Of a DNA stretch of 64,000 nt, positions 43,121 through 52,385 are shown one piece after another (the first letter of the stretch is position 1; the number at the start of each line of letters is the position of its first letter). Source of the DNA: JAEXOD01 sp964652025 (lineage in GTDB: Bacteria; Bacteroidota; Ignavibacteria; Ignavibacteriales; Melioribacteraceae); NCBI GenBank assembly GCA_964652025.1, contig CAZYZX010000013.1, positions 1 through 64,000 on the forward strand. The letters run 5' to 3'. The notes beneath the pieces were generated by a model. It was not told the origin of the DNA, did no database searches, and worked only from the letters and a program-made list of their open reading frames with translations. Both the position numbers and the translations under genes were made by a program.

Positions 43121-43134
43121 TGAGCATATGCTCA
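43121..43134. promoter_or_regulatory. Palindromic operator TGAGCATATGCTCA
   Basis: This is a perfect 14-base palindrome just downstream of the -7 element of the DUF134 promoter, about 30 bases before the DUF134 start codon. It lies where a repressor would block transcription start. The nearest candidate to bind it is the DUF134 protein itself. Confidence 0.6.
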
Positions 43135-43137
43135 TAA

Positions 43138-43168
43138 CAAAAATAACTTATTTTATTATCTTTGTCAA
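43138..43168 (-). promoter_or_regulatory. Promoter of the DUF134-NifX operon
   Basis: On the minus strand TTGACA (from 43168) and TATTTTTG (43145-43138) stand with 20 bases between TTG and TA, a full match to the Bacteroidota consensus TTG-N19/21-TAnnTTTG. Confidence 0.65.
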
Positions 43169-43241
43169 GTCAATTAAAAATTTTTATTACTTATTTGAAT
43201 AAAAAAACATAAATTATTATTCTGTTTTTAAGGAATTTGTA

Positions 43242-43991
43242 ATGATTGAAATAATTGAACTTAAAAAAAGCTTTGGAAATAAAACCGTTTTAAATGGGAT
43301 TAACCTAACGATAAACAAAGGTGAAACTTTAGCTATAATTGGACGAAGCGGTAGCGGTAAAAGCGTTTTATTAAAGCATATTGTAGGACTTCTTTTACCC
43401 GACGAAGGCGAGGTATTAGTAGAAGGAGAATCTGTTACTAAATGCAACATAAAAACATTATATGCTATAAGACGAAAATTTGGTTTTCTTTTTCAAGGTG
43501 CAGCCTTGTTCGATTCTTTAACAGTTGAGGAAAACGTTAGCTTACCACTTGTGGAAAACAATTATAATTTAACTAAATCCCAAATTGCAGATAAAGTTAA
43601 AGAACAATTGGAACTAGTGGGATTGCCCGGTACGGAAAAATTAAAACCTGCTGAACTAAGCGGTGGAATGAAAAAAAGAATTAGCCTTGCTCGTTCCCTA
43701 ATTACCAATCCCCAATATATATTATATGACGAACCTACCACTGGGTTAGACCCAATTATGAGTGACTCAATAGACGAGCTTATTTTAAGTTTAAGTAATA
43801 AATTAAAAGTAACCTCTATTGTAGTTACGCATGATATGTTTAGCGTTCAAAATGTAGCTTCTAAAATTGCAATGGTACACGAAGGCAAAATTTATTTTAC
43901 TGGCACCCCACAAGAGTTTGCTAATAGTAATGATGCTGTTATAAATAATTTTATAAAAAGAACTGGATTTGAAGTTGAAAATAAAAAGTAA
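43242..43991 (+). CDS. mlaF: MlaF-like ABC transporter ATPase
   Basis: This complete ABC ATPase of 249 residues has Walker A GRSGSGKS (about residues 35-42), the Q-loop FLFQGAALFDSLTVEENV typical of MlaF/Mkl proteins, the LSGGMKKR signature, and Walker B YILYDEPTTGLDP. In the Mla system it powers phospholipid movement between the membranes together with the permease MlaE and the MCE protein MlaD, neither of which is next to it here. AAGGA lies eight bases before the ATG. Its end overlaps the start of radA by 23 bases. Confidence 0.87.
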   Translation: MIEIIELKKSFGNKTVLNGINLTINKGETLAIIGRSGSGKSVLLKHIVGLLLPDEGEVLVEGESVTKCNIKTLYAIRRKFGFLFQGAALFDSLTVEENVSLPLVENNYNLTKSQIADKVKEQLELVGLPGTEKLKPAELSGGMKKRISLARSLITNPQYILYDEPTTGLDPIMSDSIDELILSLSNKLKVTSIVVTHDMFSVQNVASKIAMVHEGKIYFTGTPQEFANSNDAVINNFIKRTGFEVENKK

Positions 43992-45330
43992 ATTTGTTTG
44001 CTCGGCTTGCGGTTACGAGTCCCCTAAATGGCTTGGTAAGTGCCCTTCTTGCGATAGCTGGAATACCTTTACCGAAGAAACCGTTGAAACGGGTAATAGG
44101 AAAAAAAGCAAAACCGATTTTGGTGAAATCAAATTGCATAAACTATCAGATTTTACCATCTCTGAAGAAAAACGTATTACTACCGATATTCAAGAATTTG
44201 ACCGAGTTTTAGGCGGTGGCTTAATTTCGGGCTCTGTGGTTTTAATTGGTGGTGACCCTGGTATTGGTAAATCTACTCTCGTTTTGCAATCTGCAGCTGG
44301 AATTAAGGGAGAAGTACTTTATGTTAGCGGTGAGGAATCGATTAATCAAATAAATTTACGCGCACAACGCTTAAATGTTAAAAGTAATAATATAAGTCTA
44401 TTAGCAGAAACTGATACAGATAAAATTATTTCTGTAATTGAAAAGGGAGATTTTACCGCTGTTATAATAGACTCAATCCAAACTTGCTACATACCAGAAT
44501 TAGATAATGCACCCGGCACAGTTACGCAAATAAGAGAATCTGCAATGAAATTAATGGATGCAGCTAAAAAATTTGGTTGTGCTGTAATTTTAATTGGACA
44601 TATTACTAAAGAAGGTTATATCGCAGGTCCTAAAATTTTAGAACATATGGTAGATGCAGTATTACAATTTGAGGGAGAAAAAAATCATAATTATCGGGTT
44701 TTACGCGCATATAAAAACCGTTATGGTAGCACAAACGAAATTGGTCTTTTTGAAATGCACGAAACAGGACTTGTGCAAGTTAATAACCCTAGCGAGCTAT
44801 TTTTAAGCGAAAGGAGCAAAAGCATTTCCGGTAGCGTGATTACTTGCAGCTTAGAGGGTACTCGCCCAGTTTTGTTGGAGGTTCAAGCTTTATTAACTCC
44901 AGCTAATTTTGGTAACCCCCAAAAGGTTGCAACCGGTTTTGATTACCGCAAGCTTTCCATTCTACTTGCCGTATTAGAAAAGCGCGCCGCTTTACGAGTT
45001 TCTCAAGCTAACGTTTTTCTTAACATTGCCGGAGGTTTAAGAATTGATGAACCCGCTATAGATACCGCCGTGTGTTGTGCTATTGCTTCTTCGTTTTTAG
45101 ATTTACCCGCTTTTAACGACTTTGTGGCTATTGGTGAAATTGGTCTTGGTGGAGAGTTACGCGCTGTTTCGCAAATTGATAAACGCATTCAAGAAGCTGT
45201 AAAACTTGGTTTTACTAATATTATTTTCCCTCTTGCTAATAGTAAAAACCTAAAGCAAATTGATAATGTAAATTTTTATCCCGTTAAGTTCCTTAACGAT
45301 GCTATAAAAATAATTTTACAACAAAATTAA
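43969..45330 (+). CDS. radA: DNA repair protein RadA
   Basis: RadA is a RecA-like branch-migration helicase used in recombinational repair. All domains are present in the 453 residues: the zinc finger CSACGYESPKW ... CPSC, Walker A GGDPGIGKST (about residues 92-101), the RadA-specific motif as KNRYG (usually KNRFG), and a Lon-protease-like C-terminal domain with FLDLPAFNDFVAIGEIGLGGE. The start appears to be TTG at 43969 or 43975, inside the end of the ABC gene, as no ATG precedes the zinc finger. The F to Y change in the motif is conservative. Confidence 0.93.
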   Translation: MKLKIKSKFVCSACGYESPKWLGKCPSCDSWNTFTEETVETGNRKKSKTDFGEIKLHKLSDFTISEEKRITTDIQEFDRVLGGGLISGSVVLIGGDPGIGKSTLVLQSAAGIKGEVLYVSGEESINQINLRAQRLNVKSNNISLLAETDTDKIISVIEKGDFTAVIIDSIQTCYIPELDNAPGTVTQIRESAMKLMDAAKKFGCAVILIGHITKEGYIAGPKILEHMVDAVLQFEGEKNHNYRVLRAYKNRYGSTNEIGLFEMHETGLVQVNNPSELFLSERSKSISGSVITCSLEGTRPVLLEVQALLTPANFGNPQKVATGFDYRKLSILLAVLEKRAALRVSQANVFLNIAGGLRIDEPAIDTAVCCAIASSFLDLPAFNDFVAIGEIGLGGELRAVSQIDKRIQEAVKLGFTNIIFPLANSKNLKQIDNVNFYPVKFLNDAIKIILQQN

Positions 45331-45337
45331 ATTAATT

Positions 45338-45433
45338 ATGGAACTTTGGAATACTGAAGCAGAAATAGAATTACTGAATACCAACAAAGATATAAATTGT
45401 TTGAGGAAAATTTATACCCAGTACGTAAATTAG
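45338..45433 (+). pseudogene. Tiny possible gene remnant between radA and nadA
   Basis: An ATG at 45338 opens a 31-codon frame (MELWNTEAEIELLNTNKDIN...) ending at 45433. In the next frame the sequence EYQQRYKLFEENLYPVRKLA continues to a stop at 45437. Joined by a frameshift the two would give one natural-looking short protein. It may be a worn fragment or a chance frame. No ribosome site is seen. Confidence 0.2.
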
Positions 45434-45443
45434 CTTAAAAACT

Positions 45444-46379
45444 TTATAAAGCAAGCATCCTTTCAATTGGTAAGCGTGCTCGTTCTATAGTTTCTTCAGA
45501 TAACTTTACAACATGCTTTTCTTCTAATAGAGATTCATAAAGCTTTTCTAAGGTTATCAGTTTCATATATTCACAAACGGAGTTTTCACTTGCAGGATAA
45601 AATTCTCTATCTGGGTAAAATTTATTTAAGCGGTGCAAAATTCCAACTTCTGTTGCTATAACAAATTTTTTAGAGTCTGTGCTTGGTATATAGTTAACCA
45701 TTCCTTCTGTAGAAAGTATCTTTATTTTTACGTCGTTCGGCTGTTCTAAAGATTTTAGCATGCAGGAGGATGAACACCCACACTCGGGATGAACTAAAAA
45801 CTCTGCACCGGGGAACATTTTTTCTGCCTGTTCAAATTCTATATTGCCAATTTTACGATGAACATGGCACGAGCCATCAAAAATTATCATATCCCGCCCA
45901 GTAACTTTTTTTACGTAATTTCCCAAAAATTTATCTGGTAAAAATATTATTTGTTTATCCTTCGGTAAGGATTCTACTACTCTTACTGCATTAGAGGATG
46001 TTACACAATAATCACTTAATGTTTTAATTTCTGCTGTGGTATTTATATAAGATACTACAATAGAATCTGGATACTCTTCTTTAAGCTTTAATAAATCTTC
46101 TTTAGTAATTGAATCTGCTAACGAACACCCCGCTTCTAAATCTGGGATTAAAACCTTTTTATCTGGTGCTATAATTGCAGCGGTTTCTGCCATAAAATGA
46201 ACACCGCAAAAAACAATTATATCTGCATTGGTTTCTGCAGCTTTTCTACTTAACCCTAAGGAATCCCCAACAAAATCCGCTAAATCTTGAATTTCTGGTC
46301 TTTGATAATTATGCGCTAAAATTACAGCATTTTTTTGCTTTTTAAGTTCAATAATTTTTTCTATTAACAAGTTATTCAT
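45444..46379 (-). CDS. nadA: Quinolinate synthase NadA
   Basis: NadA condenses iminoaspartate with dihydroxyacetone phosphate to quinolinate in de novo NAD synthesis and needs a [4Fe-4S] cluster. At 311 residues it is of the short (Thermotoga-like) type. The three cluster cysteines are visible in CGVHFMAETAA, HPECGCSSSC and SVCEYMKLITLEKL. Other signatures are ILAHNYQRPEIQDLADFVGDS and PDLEAGCSLADS. It is the last gene of the nadB-nadC-nadA operon, eight bases after nadC. Confidence 0.95.
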   Translation of the reverse strand: MNNLLIEKIIELKKQKNAVILAHNYQRPEIQDLADFVGDSLGLSRKAAETNADIIVFCGVHFMAETAAIIAPDKKVLIPDLEAGCSLADSITKEDLLKLKEEYPDSIVVSYINTTAEIKTLSDYCVTSSNAVRVVESLPKDKQIIFLPDKFLGNYVKKVTGRDMIIFDGSCHVHRKIGNIEFEQAEKMFPGAEFLVHPECGCSSSCMLKSLEQPNDVKIKILSTEGMVNYIPSTDSKKFVIATEVGILHRLNKFYPDREFYPASENSVCEYMKLITLEKLYESLLEEKHVVKLSEETIERARLPIERMLAL

Positions 46380-46387
46380 AAATCACC

Positions 46388-47239
46388 TTAAAAATTAATT
46401 TTACCTGATATATCTAAAGCTTTTACACTGTGAGTTAAAGCTCCAGCCGATACATAATCAATTCCTATTTCTGCTATTTGTATTAATCTATCTTCTGTAA
46501 TGTTCCCGCTAGCTTCTGTTATAGCCTTTTCATTTATTATTTTTATAGCCTCTTTCATTTCCGCTATGTTCATATTATCTAACATAATAATATCTACATT
46601 GTTTTTAAGTGCTTCTTCAACCTCTAAAATATTACTTGTTTCAACTTCAATTTTATATTTATTGCCATATTTTTCTTTAATTAAATTAACTGCTTTTGTA
46701 ATGGAACCAGCTCCTTTTATATGGTTATCTTTAATCATAACCATATCGTATAAGCCAAACCTATGGTTGCAACCACCGCCAATTCTTACAGCATATTTAT
46801 CTAATATTCTATGACCCGGTAAAGTTTTGCGCGTATCTAATATTTTTGTTTTATAAGGCTTTAGTATTTCTACATATTTACGCGTTTTTGTTGCAATTCC
46901 ACTTATCCTTTGCAAAAAGTTAAGTATTGTTCTTTCTGCTTTTAGCAAAATATTAATATCAGATTTTATTTTTGCAGCAATTATACCTTTTGCTAAATAA
47001 TCTCCTTCATTAACCAATAATTCAACAATAAAATTGCTGTTAAAATTTTGTAAAATCATTTGTATTATAGGTAACCCTGCAATTACCCCATCTTCTTTTA
47101 ATAGTAAATGCATCTCAGCATTCAATTTATCCTTAAAAATTGCATCTGTTGTTATGTCACCATCTTTAATATCCTCTTTTAACGCAAGGGATATTATTTC
47201 GTTTGCTTCTATTAAATTAATTTCTTTATCACTAAACAT
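46388..47239 (-). CDS. nadC: Nicotinate-nucleotide pyrophosphorylase NadC
   Basis: NadC turns quinolinate and PRPP into nicotinate mononucleotide with release of CO2. The 283-residue protein carries the family's active-site blocks ILDTRKTLPGHR, RIGGGCNHRFGLYD and MIKDNH, followed by the barrel strands IEVETSN and IIMLDNM, and EASGNIT and DYVSAGALTHS near the end. It is full length. Its start overlaps the last base of nadB, and nadA follows directly. Confidence 0.95.
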   Translation of the reverse strand: MFSDKEINLIEANEIISLALKEDIKDGDITTDAIFKDKLNAEMHLLLKEDGVIAGLPIIQMILQNFNSNFIVELLVNEGDYLAKGIIAAKIKSDINILLKAERTILNFLQRISGIATKTRKYVEILKPYKTKILDTRKTLPGHRILDKYAVRIGGGCNHRFGLYDMVMIKDNHIKGAGSITKAVNLIKEKYGNKYKIEVETSNILEVEEALKNNVDIIMLDNMNIAEMKEAIKIINEKAITEASGNITEDRLIQIAEIGIDYVSAGALTHSVKALDISGKINF

Positions 47240-48813
47240 TAGCTTATCAATTTATTAAACATGCCTTTGGTTTTATTTTGTAAAATATGATATAAAAACT
47301 TATCGCTTTCTTTAGGATAATCTTTTCTAATATGCCCACCGCGGCTTTCTTTGCGCTCTAATGCACTTGTTAAAATTAATCTTGCAATATTAATTATCAT
47401 TACTTTTCTAAAAGAATTAAATTCATTTTCTAATAAATTTAGTTCTTTTTCCCATTCATTTATTTTGTTAACAGCATAGGTTAACTCTTTTTCTTCTCTT
47501 AAAATGCCACAATTGTTAGTCATTAAAATTGCTATTCTTTCTTTCAAATCTTCATATTCTTCAAAACTTTTATCATCGGCGTAAATATCCTTAAAACTGT
47601 TAACATCAATATTTAGATTGTTAATTTCTATATTAAACAAATTAATACTATCTATAGCGCGTTTACCAAACACTAAACACTCTAATAACGAGTTGCTTGC
47701 AAGTCTATTTGCACCATGTACACCCGTGCTAGCAGATTCACCAATTGCAAATAATCCATTTACTTCTGTAGCAGCATTTAAATCGGTTCTAATTCCTCCT
47801 ATAAAGTAATGTGCTGCTGGTTCAACAGGAATTAAATCTTTAGTTAAATCTAATCCATAATTTAGTAATTCACTATAAATAGTAGAAAATCGAGCTTTAA
47901 TTTTATCTGGATTAAGATGACATAAGGATAAATAAACTTTGTTACCTTCTTTAATTTTATTAAAAATAGCTTTAGCAACAACATCGCGTGGGGCAAGCTC
48001 TGCTAATTTATCAATATCAGGCATAAACCTATTTAAGTCTTCTGTAACTAAATAAGCCCCCTCACCGCGTACGGCTTCGCTAATTAAAAAAGATTTTTTA
48101 TTAGGTGCATGAAAAACTGTAGGATGAAATTGTATAAACTCCATATCTGCAACACTTGCTCCAGCATCATAAGCTAAATAAATTCCATCCCCTGTAGAAG
48201 TTCTTGGATTTGTAGTTTTACTAAATATTCCGCTTGCTCCACCTGTAGCAATTACAGTTCCTTTAGCTAAAATTGTATAATTAATTTTGTCAATTCCATT
48301 AAAAGCTTTTACACCCAAACAAGTATTATCCGTTTTAATTAAATCATAAACAAATGTATTTTCAAAAATTTCTATATTTGGATTATTTTTAATGTAATAC
48401 TTTAAAAACTCTACCATTTTTTTGCCCGTTGCATCACCACCAGCGTGTAAAATTCTCCTTTTACTATGCCCACCCTCTAAACCTAATGCTAATTTACCAT
48501 TTTCGGTATCAAAAGCCATTCCCATTTCAATTAAATCATAAATTCTTTCGTGTCCATCTTCTACTAGAACTTCTACAGCATCTTTATCACAAAGTCCTCT
48601 GCCTGCTTCTAAGGTATCTGCAACATGTAAATCTACATTGTCTTCTTCTGTAACTACTGCTGCAATACCCCCCTGCGCCCAATAAGTGTTACTAATTTCT
48701 ATTGTACTTTTTGTTAAAAGGGCAACTTTACCAAATTTACTAGCATATGCTGCTGCGTATAAACCCGCTAAACCACTTCCTATTATAATGTAATTGTACT
48801 TTTTTATTTGCAT
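47239..48813 (-). CDS. nadB: L-aspartate oxidase NadB
   Basis: NadB oxidises aspartate to iminoaspartate, the first step of NAD synthesis. The FAD-binding motif IIIGSGLAGLYAA stands at residues 9-21, SNTYWAQGGIAAV follows at about 41-53, and GHSKRRILHAGGDATG and the late GANRLASNSLLECLVFG are as in the succinate dehydrogenase/NadB flavoprotein family. A C-terminal helical domain includes ESRGGHIRKDYP. At 524 residues it is complete. It heads the nadBCA operon, divergent from the MarR gene. Confidence 0.95.
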   Translation of the reverse strand: MQIKKYNYIIIGSGLAGLYAAAYASKFGKVALLTKSTIEISNTYWAQGGIAAVVTEEDNVDLHVADTLEAGRGLCDKDAVEVLVEDGHERIYDLIEMGMAFDTENGKLALGLEGGHSKRRILHAGGDATGKKMVEFLKYYIKNNPNIEIFENTFVYDLIKTDNTCLGVKAFNGIDKINYTILAKGTVIATGGASGIFSKTTNPRTSTGDGIYLAYDAGASVADMEFIQFHPTVFHAPNKKSFLISEAVRGEGAYLVTEDLNRFMPDIDKLAELAPRDVVAKAIFNKIKEGNKVYLSLCHLNPDKIKARFSTIYSELLNYGLDLTKDLIPVEPAAHYFIGGIRTDLNAATEVNGLFAIGESASTGVHGANRLASNSLLECLVFGKRAIDSINLFNIEINNLNIDVNSFKDIYADDKSFEEYEDLKERIAILMTNNCGILREEKELTYAVNKINEWEKELNLLENEFNSFRKVMIINIARLILTSALERKESRGGHIRKDYPKESDKFLYHILQNKTKGMFNKLIS

Positions 48814-48903
48814 ATCTTTATGCTTTTCTCTTTTTAATTTCTTTTAAAAAGTAAATTTAACATTAAATTAATTTATATTAAAATCATTTTATTAAAATAA
48901 AAC

Positions 48904-48934
48904 TTGACATCTTGTCTTTTTATTATTATTTTTA
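48904..48934 (+). promoter_or_regulatory. Promoter of marR-pirin with overlapping inverted repeat
   Basis: TTG (48904-48906) and TATTTTTA (48927-48934), 20 bases apart, approximate the Bacteroidota promoter. The inverted repeat GACA-TCT-TGTC (48906-48916) overlaps the upstream element. This is where MarR-family proteins commonly bind to repress their own gene. Confidence 0.5.
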
Positions 48935-48976
48935 CATAGTAAATAACTATTTTTAATAATACTAACTTTAACTAAT

Positions 48977-49420
48977 ATGAGTAACAAAGAACTTGCCTTA
49001 AAAACCTGGGTTAAACTTGCCCGTGCTTTTAATTCTGTTAATAGAGTAATTAACGAAGAAATTAATACTTATGGTGTAACTCCATCACAGTTTGGTGTTT
49101 TAGAAGCCTTATACCATTTAGGTGATATGCCTATTGGTAAACTTGCAAATAAAATTTTAATTACTGGTGGAAATATGACCGTTATTTTAGATAATTTAGA
49201 AAAAAATGGCTTTATTGAAAGAATTAAAAGCCCCAATGATAGACGCTCTTTATTTATTCACATAACAGATAAGGGAAAAGATCTTATTAAAAGCGTCTTC
49301 CCTTCACACATTAATTATGTTTCTAATGTATTTTCTGTTTTAACTGAAGATGAACTAATTACTTTAGGAAATTTATTAAAAAAACTTGGTACCAACATTA
49401 AAGTGAGTAACGATGAATAA
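48977..49420 (+). CDS. MarR-family transcriptional regulator
   Basis: The 147-residue protein has the MarR winged-helix layout: an N-terminal dimer helix, TPSQFGVLEALYHLGDMPIGKLA (recognition region), GNMTVILDNLEKNGFIERI, the wing SPNDRRSLFIHITDKG, and C-terminal helices. Such proteins sense phenolic or oxidising compounds and repress nearby genes. It overlaps the pirin gene by eight bases, which makes pirin its likely target. The inverted repeat at 48906-48916 is a plausible operator. No ribosome site is seen. Confidence 0.9.
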   Translation: MSNKELALKTWVKLARAFNSVNRVINEEINTYGVTPSQFGVLEALYHLGDMPIGKLANKILITGGNMTVILDNLEKNGFIERIKSPNDRRSLFIHITDKGKDLIKSVFPSHINYVSNVFSVLTEDELITLGNLLKKLGTNIKVSNDE

Positions 49421-50105
49421 ACTAATAAAAAGTTCAGATAGAGGAATTTCCAAAACTAATTGGCTTTTAAGCTATCATTCTTTTTCATTTAATGATTTTT
49501 ATAACCCAGATATGGTTAGCTTTGGACCAATTAGAGTGCTAAACGAAGATTTTGTTAAAGCTGGTGCTGGATTTCCTACTCATCCACATAAAAACATGGA
49601 AATTATTACATATGTTTTAGAAGGTACTTTACAACATAAAGATAGCACGGGAACTGACGAAATTATCTACGCAAACGAATTTCAAAAAATGTCTGCCGGT
49701 AGTGGAATATTTCACTCAGAGTTTAATCCAAATACTGATAAAGATGTGCATTTGCTCCAAATTTGGATTTATCCCAAAACTAAAGACTTAACTCCAAATT
49801 ACTCTAAGTTAAATCTTAATGAAAGATTAGAATTTAATAAACTAATCTTAGTTGCTGATAACTCTAAAGATGAAAATAAAATTTATGTAGACCAAGATAT
49901 TAAAGTATATATTGCAAAGTTTGATAAAGAAGAAAATTTAGTTTTTAATAATTCTACTAATTCTCATTATCTATTTAATATTGATGGGGTTACAAAAGTT
50001 GACGAAATAGAATTAAATAAAGGAGATGCAATTGCTGTTTCTGATGTTAATAGTTTAAATATTACTTCTTCAAGCAATTCGCATTTTATTTTATTTAGTT
50101 TTTAG
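49413..50105 (+). CDS. Pirin-family protein (YhhW-like bicupin)
   Basis: Pirins are metal-binding double cupins; some bacterial ones degrade quercetin. The 230-residue protein starts KSSDRGISKTNWLLSYHSFS, as in YhhW. Its metal-site motifs are FPTHPHKNMEIITYVLEG and GIFHSEFN, providing the usual three His and one Glu. The C-terminal cupin is less conserved, as in the family. It overlaps the MarR gene, and a terminator follows at 50121-50140. Confidence 0.9.
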   Translation: MNKLIKSSDRGISKTNWLLSYHSFSFNDFYNPDMVSFGPIRVLNEDFVKAGAGFPTHPHKNMEIITYVLEGTLQHKDSTGTDEIIYANEFQKMSAGSGIFHSEFNPNTDKDVHLLQIWIYPKTKDLTPNYSKLNLNERLEFNKLILVADNSKDENKIYVDQDIKVYIAKFDKEENLVFNNSTNSHYLFNIDGVTKVDEIELNKGDAIAVSDVNSLNITSSSNSHFILFSF

Positions 50106-50120
50106 GATTGTTTTAATAAA

Positions 50121-50144
50121 AAAGTCGAGTAATCGGCTTTTTTT
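50121..50144 (+). terminator. Terminator after the pirin gene
   Basis: AAAGTCGA (50121-50128) pairs with TCGGCTTT (50133-50140), with one G-T pair, followed by T residues. It overlaps the stop of the converging gene at 50143. Confidence 0.7.
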
Positions 50145-50940
50145 AATGTAAAACATCTAAATAATCGGTCTGTACTTTTCTATCTTTTGTTATATTACCG
50201 TAGTCGTTATCTAAATCAAATTTTTCTGGATTATACGGTTTTTTATTTATTAATACATCATGTAAGCACCATTTACCATCGCAACCGCTGTCTTTTGCTT
50301 CTACAATAATAGCTTGGGAGTTATTATACATCTTACCTAACTTAATCATTGTTTCGTAGTTAGAGGAGTACTTTTTTGTATTACTATCGTAAGCATAAAC
50401 AGCATAAATTTTGTTTAGATTTTTCGCAATATTAGAATCTAATGGTGCACCACATTCATAGCTTCCTATTCCGCCATCTAAATTAAAATAAATTATTTTA
50501 TCTTTTAATGTTTCTGTTTTATCTAATTTAGCTTTCCCAAATAGATACTGGAACAAATTATGCGCTACAAACGAACCACTGGAGTGCGCCGCTATTATTA
50601 TTTTATCAATTTTCTCGTTTTTACATAAACTTATTAAATTTAAGGCTAATAAACTATCGGCAATTTCTTTTTCTAAGTAACATGGAGTATCTGGTCCCTT
50701 TACCGCAAAAATATACTTAACAGATAAATCTTTTAATTTTTCTATAAAAAGCTGCTCGCACCAATTATTTACAACTGCTTGCTTAGCAGACCACCCACCA
50801 TAACCAATAAAAACATTATTGCCAATATTATCTGTTTTCGCAAAATCGATACCATAAAACAAATTATTAAACTGTAACTTATCTTGGGCTAAAGTAAACG
50901 AACTAATTATAAAAATTAAAATCGTAATTGTTCTAATCAA
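50143..50940 (-). CDS. Secreted alpha/beta-hydrolase-like protein, unknown function
   Basis: The 265-residue product has a signal peptide (ILIFIISSFTLAQ) and a later segment KIIIAAHSSGSFVAHNLF that resembles the nucleophile elbow of alpha/beta hydrolases (H-S-S-G-S in place of G-x-S-x-G). Four or more cysteines in the mature part could form disulfides. No clear catalytic Asp/His pattern can be given. It starts with TTG, whose last bases overlap the dnaA stop (TTGA), so it is read behind dnaA. The pairing with dnaA is probably not functional. Confidence 0.62.
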   Translation of the reverse strand: MIRTITILIFIISSFTLAQDKLQFNNLFYGIDFAKTDNIGNNVFIGYGGWSAKQAVVNNWCEQLFIEKLKDLSVKYIFAVKGPDTPCYLEKEIADSLLALNLISLCKNEKIDKIIIAAHSSGSFVAHNLFQYLFGKAKLDKTETLKDKIIYFNLDGGIGSYECGAPLDSNIAKNLNKIYAVYAYDSNTKKYSSNYETMIKLGKMYNNSQAIIVEAKDSGCDGKWCLHDVLINKKPYNPEKFDLDNDYGNITKDRKVQTDYLDVLH

Positions 50941-52385
50941 TTTGCACCTAATTCTATTTTATTTCTAAGTGTTTCCACAATCTCTTTTACTTTATTATCC
51001 TCGTTCATCATTTGCGTAACAGATTCATAACTATGTATAACCGTGCTGTGGTCTCTTCCACCAAAATGTAAACCGATTGTTTTTAAGGATGATTTTGTAA
51101 TCTCTTTACTTAAATACATTGCAACTTGACGCGCAAATACAACTTCTTTACGCCTGTTTTTTTCTCTAACTTTATTTTCTTCTACTTTTAAAAACTCGCA
51201 AACAGCCTTGGTAATTTGGTCAATGGAAACGTTCACTTGCTTAGTTGTAGATACTTCTTTTACAATTTTTTTAACCAAGTTCATTTCAATTTTTTGATTG
51301 CTTAACGCATTGGCTGCCATAATTTTTATTAAACATCCTTCCAACTCTCTAATATTAGATGTAATATTATAAGCAATATACTCTAACATTCCATGCTCTA
51401 AATTAATACCAAATTTTGCGCTTTTATTCTTTAATATTGCCATTCTCGTTTCAAAATCTGGTGGCTGAATATCTGCAGATAGCCCCCACTGAAATCTTGA
51501 AATAAGGCGCTCGTTCATTCCATTCAAATCTTTTGGCGGCTTATCACTACTTAAAATTATCTGCTTATTTAATTGATGCAAAGAGTTAAAAATGTGGAAA
51601 AATAAGTCTTGTGTTTTCTCTTTATTAACCAAAAATTGAATATCATCTATAATTAAAACATCCAATTTTTGATAAAAATTAGAAAACTCGTTTAGCTTAT
51701 TAACTAAAATAGCATCAATAAACTTAGCAGAAAAATCGCTACTAGAAATATATAACACTTTTTTAGTTGGGTCGTTTGCCAAAATTCTATTACCAATAGC
51801 TTGTATTAGGTGTGTTTTGCCTAACCCAACACCACCATAAATAAATAATGGATTAAATGACGTTTGCCCCGGTTGGTCGCTAATTGCAATAGCAGCTGCA
51901 CGTGCCAACTGATTACTTTCTCCCTTAATAAAATTATCGAACTGGTAATTTTGTTGCAAATTACTAGAAAAAGTGGTTTCTTCTTCTGGAATTTTTACAT
52001 CAGAGGAAAAATTTGTATCCTCTACTGAAACAGAAGTGTTAGACTTGTTCTGTAATTCCGCAAGGGTAACAGGAACACCATTTTTACTTGTGTCTTCGTC
52101 ATCTGTTTCAGTATTTTCTACCACATAAACTAATTTACCCCGCTCACCTAAAATATGGGTAACAGCCTTATTAACAACTGCATTATAATGAGCTTCAATC
52201 CAATCAATAAACATTGTGCCCGGAACCTGTACCTTTAGCGTGCTATCTGTTAAGTCTACCGATTTTAACGGTGTAAACCAAGTATTATAAGTTAATGGCG
52301 ATACAGAACTTTTTATAATTTCTAAAAATTCTCGCCACATTCTTTTATGATCTCTTGCAACGTCTAAACTAATTCCTCGTCTCAT
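50937..52385 (-). CDS. dnaA: Chromosomal replication initiator DnaA
   Basis: DnaA binds origin boxes and opens the DNA to start replication. The four domains are visible in 482 residues: an N-terminal interaction domain (FLEIIKSSVSPLTYNTWF), a variable linker rich in Thr, Ser and Glu (about residues 95-150), the AAA+ domain with GGVGLGKTHLIQAIGN and LDVLIIDDIQFL, and the domain IV helix-turn-helix with the signature FGGRDHSTVIHSYESV. The start at 52385 is the outermost ATG; an ATG 15 codons in is also possible, as neither has a strong ribosome site. DnaA boxes lie directly upstream. Confidence 0.95.
   Translation of the reverse strand: MRRGISLDVARDHKRMWREFLEIIKSSVSPLTYNTWFTPLKSVDLTDSTLKVQVPGTMFIDWIEAHYNAVVNKAVTHILGERGKLVYVVENTETDDEDTSKNGVPVTLAELQNKSNTSVSVEDTNFSSDVKIPEEETTFSSNLQQNYQFDNFIKGESNQLARAAAIAISDQPGQTSFNPLFIYGGVGLGKTHLIQAIGNRILANDPTKKVLYISSSDFSAKFIDAILVNKLNEFSNFYQKLDVLIIDDIQFLVNKEKTQDLFFHIFNSLHQLNKQIILSSDKPPKDLNGMNERLISRFQWGLSADIQPPDFETRMAILKNKSAKFGINLEHGMLEYIAYNITSNIRELEGCLIKIMAANALSNQKIEMNLVKKIVKEVSTTKQVNVSIDQITKAVCEFLKVEENKVREKNRRKEVVFARQVAMYLSKEITKSSLKTIGLHFGGRDHSTVIHSYESVTQMMNEDNKVKEIVETLRNKIELGAN

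Noticed and set aside
43092..43127. A longer start for the DUF134 gene at 43127
   Set aside because: The added 12 residues are not typical of the family, which begins MPRPKK, and the upstream ATG is part of the palindromic operator at the predicted transcription start.
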